Source of the DNA: CAYNUJ01 sp964573255
GTDB taxonomy: Bacteria > Bacteroidota > Ignavibacteria > Ignavibacteriales > Melioribacteraceae
Length of the DNA: 5,129 bases
Assembly (NCBI GenBank): GCA_964573255.1
Contig: CAZNJB010000093.1
Span: 1-5,129, forward strand
Direction of reading: 5' to 3'
The stretch's first letter is position 1. Every line of letters starts with the position of its first letter. Under the pieces are notes generated by a model. The model made no database searches, was not told where the DNA came from, and saw nothing but the letters and a program-made list of their open reading frames with translations. The position numbers and the translations under genes are program-made. Positions 4,921-5,129 of the stretch are shown here, one piece after another.

Positions 4921-4921
4921 A

Positions 4922-5129
4922 ATGTTAAATTTTATTTCTGCTGGAACTCAAACAGTACCAAAAGCAAATGGAACAAAAGTTTTTAATCTCCGCCAGGGGG
5001 TTTTAAGTCACATTGCAATCGCTGTAAGTGGTGTTTCTGCAAGTGACCTTAAAATAAAAGCTAAATATTACGGTAGTCATCAATATCAATTGATTGAGGA
5101 AATGACCGGCGATAAATTACAAGAGGTCG
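4922..5129 (+). CDS. Candidate major capsid protein, N-terminal part (gene continues at 1-642)
   Basis: This is the 5' end of a 264-aa protein completed by 1-642; bases 5075-5129 repeat 1-55. The ATG at 4922 lies one base after the stop of the upstream 46-aa gene, with a G-run (4911-4915) as ribosome binding site, so the two are probably translationally coupled. The N-terminus (residues 9-37) reads as polar residues, then GTKVFNLRQGVLSHIAIAVSG, then an alternating strand DLKIKAKYYG. This 'extended strand, glycine turn, hydrophobic strand ending in SG' pattern is what the first strands of viral jelly-roll capsid proteins look like. There is no signal peptide or membrane segment. The capsid role is inferred from length, predicted beta content and place in the late cluster, not from a recognised family match. 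Confidence 0.6.
   Translation, partial: MLNFISAGTQTVPKANGTKVFNLRQGVLSHIAIAVSGVSASDLKIKAKYYGSHQYQLIEEMTGDKLQEV
5075..5129. repeat. Terminal direct repeat, right copy (circular junction)
   Basis: Exact copy of bases 1-55. Counting the sequence once gives a circle of 5,074 nt. The copy lies inside a protein-coding frame, which would be unusual for an attachment site or a replicative terminal repeat but is expected when a circular genome is cut at an arbitrary place. Confidence 0.95.

Noticed and set aside
1..5129. Inovirus (filamentous phage) or microvirus identity
   Set aside because: No Zot/pI ATPase, no adsorption protein and no typical signal-peptide-bearing coat protein for an inovirus. 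No large capsid protein or pilot protein for a microvirus. A transglycosylase and many small membrane proteins fit neither well.
1..5129. tRNA, rRNA, CRISPR array, insertion sequence or integrase
   Set aside because: I looked for cloverleaf-like elements, regular spaced repeats, transposase frames and recombinase motifs, and saw none. The GC-rich hairpin at 4387-4474 does not fold like a tRNA.

Overview
The window is most likely one complete small circular replicon that was cut open for display. The first 55 bases (1-55) are repeated exactly at the end (5075-5129), and one long reading frame runs through that junction without a break. The unique circle is therefore 5,074 nt. All genes lie on the + strand and are packed tightly, with gaps of 0 to about 25 nt or short overlaps inside clusters. 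The DNA is AT-rich, except for a GC-rich structured block near 4400-4485. Most genes have a purine-rich Shine-Dalgarno-like site, so the host is a bacterium. I cannot name the host. A low-GC member of the Bacteroidota is a plausible guess, because the replication protein resembles what I recall of proteins from small flavobacterial phages.

The layout, read around the circle, starts with a regulatory and origin-like intergenic region (about 4329-4779). A late-type cluster follows: a 46-aa membrane protein (4780-4920), a 264-aa beta-rich candidate major capsid protein across the junction (4922-5074 joined to 1-642), a 144-aa protein with a C-terminal membrane anchor (644-1078), an 81-aa basic protein (1097-1342), a possible 21-aa peptide (1342-1407), a 53-aa membrane protein (1400-1561), a 61-aa membrane protein (1585-1770), a lytic transglycosylase (1775-2236) and a 218-aa beta-rich protein of unknown role (2238-2894). 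A hairpin terminator (2910-2942) closes this cluster. A second cassette holds a 79-aa basic protein (2990-3229) and a 346-aa rolling-circle-type replication initiator (3231-4271), closed by a strong terminator (4299-4328).

The best reading is a small, non-filamentous, probably ssDNA bacteriophage. Rolling-circle replication is suggested by the initiator and the hairpin-rich intergenic region. The peptidoglycan-cutting enzyme and at least four short membrane proteins beside a jelly-roll-like capsid candidate suggest a virion with a lipid membrane, in the style of FLiP (Finnlakeviridae) or PM2. The circle is much smaller than those genomes. I see no Zot/pI ATPase as in inoviruses, no large microvirus-type capsid protein and no Walker A packaging ATPase. 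The replication and lysis calls are well supported by motifs. The capsid and membrane-virion reading is inference and needs structure prediction.
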